Shown here in pieces: positions 6,408-6,408 of a stretch of 6,408 nt of DNA. This DNA is from Crocinitomicaceae bacterium (GTDB lineage Bacteria > Bacteroidota > Bacteroidia > Flavobacteriales_D > Crocinitomicaceae), in assembly GCA_023264075.1 (NCBI GenBank), contig JALQTG010000075.1, positions 1-6,408 of the forward strand. Direction: 5' to 3'. Under the pieces are notes generated by a model. The model saw only the letters and a list, made by a program, of their open reading frames with translations. It made no database searches and was not told the origin of the DNA. Numbering within the stretch: the first letter of the stretch is position 1; each line of letters opens with the position of its first letter. The position numbers were made by a program, and so were the translations under genes.

Positions 6408-6408
6408 T
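6300..6408 (-). other. Probable foreign segment: phage HK97-type major capsid protein N-terminal coiled coil
   Basis: The last ~109 bases are about 61% G+C by direct count, against 43% in 6181-6240. On the - strand they encode EARAAEVEREFDAMMAEHDR, continuing LSGMAQRMEKA. This heptad-like, charged, Met/Ala-rich pattern is typical of the N-terminal delta (scaffold-like) region of HK97-fold major capsid proteins of phages and prophages in GC-rich bacteria. It is not the N-terminus expected for a secreted flavobacterial TPR protein. I read it as a chimeric join, with the breakpoint at roughly 6290-6310. Whether it is an assembly or amplification artefact or a real recombination cannot be told from the sequence. 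Confidence 0.6.

Noticed and set aside
1..6408. CRISPR array, tRNA, rRNA, insertion sequence, integrase or defence system
   Set aside because: No regularly spaced repeats, no cloverleaf-like sequence, no transposase or nuclease motifs and no long terminal inverted repeats were found on either strand.

Overview
The window looks like a member of the Bacteroidota, most likely the order Flavobacteriales. The evidence is gene content and order (atpA-atpG, then yicC-gmk-nadD, then a TPR protein-LptC-small membrane protein block), the Bacteroidota-style variants of Gmk, NadD and LptC, AT-rich DNA (about 40% G+C by eye), the lack of Shine-Dalgarno sequences at most starts, and one good match to the flavobacterial -7 promoter element TAnnTTTG. 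I infer this from remembered family features; no database search was possible.

Layout. Bases 2-394 (+) hold the C-terminal end of the F1 ATP synthase alpha subunit, followed 34 bases later by the complete gamma subunit gene atpG (429-1313) and a strong rho-independent terminator (1335-1364). A 216-base spacer after the terminator carries two small hairpins and a candidate promoter. It leads into a tight three-gene operon on + : yicC-family endoribonuclease (1581-2447), guanylate kinase gmk (2456-3028) and nicotinate-nucleotide adenylyltransferase nadD (3025-3639, ATGA overlap with gmk). On - , converging on nadD with only 5 bases between stop codons, is a bile acid:sodium symporter-family (BASS) transporter (3645-4517). 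Behind a 119-base spacer lies a - strand run read in the order TPR protein (5424-6407, N-terminus missing), lptC (4861-5424) and a 73-residue two-helix membrane protein (4637-4858), with 1-base overlap and 2-base spacing.

How the genes work together. The left half is housekeeping: ATP synthesis, GMP phosphorylation, NAD biosynthesis and RNA turnover. The right half is an envelope group: LptC is the membrane-anchored periplasmic bridge component of lipopolysaccharide export, and its two tightly linked neighbours are probably envelope proteins of undefined function. The transporter is separate.

No new biological system is visible. The main anomalies are at the two ends. The last ~100 bases are about 61% G+C and encode, in frame with the TPR protein, a segment resembling the N-terminal coiled coil of an HK97-type phage major capsid protein; this is probably a chimeric junction. 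The first ~28 bases do not read as the very conserved AtpA sequence expected there. Both suggest that the window is a complete contig with unreliable ends.
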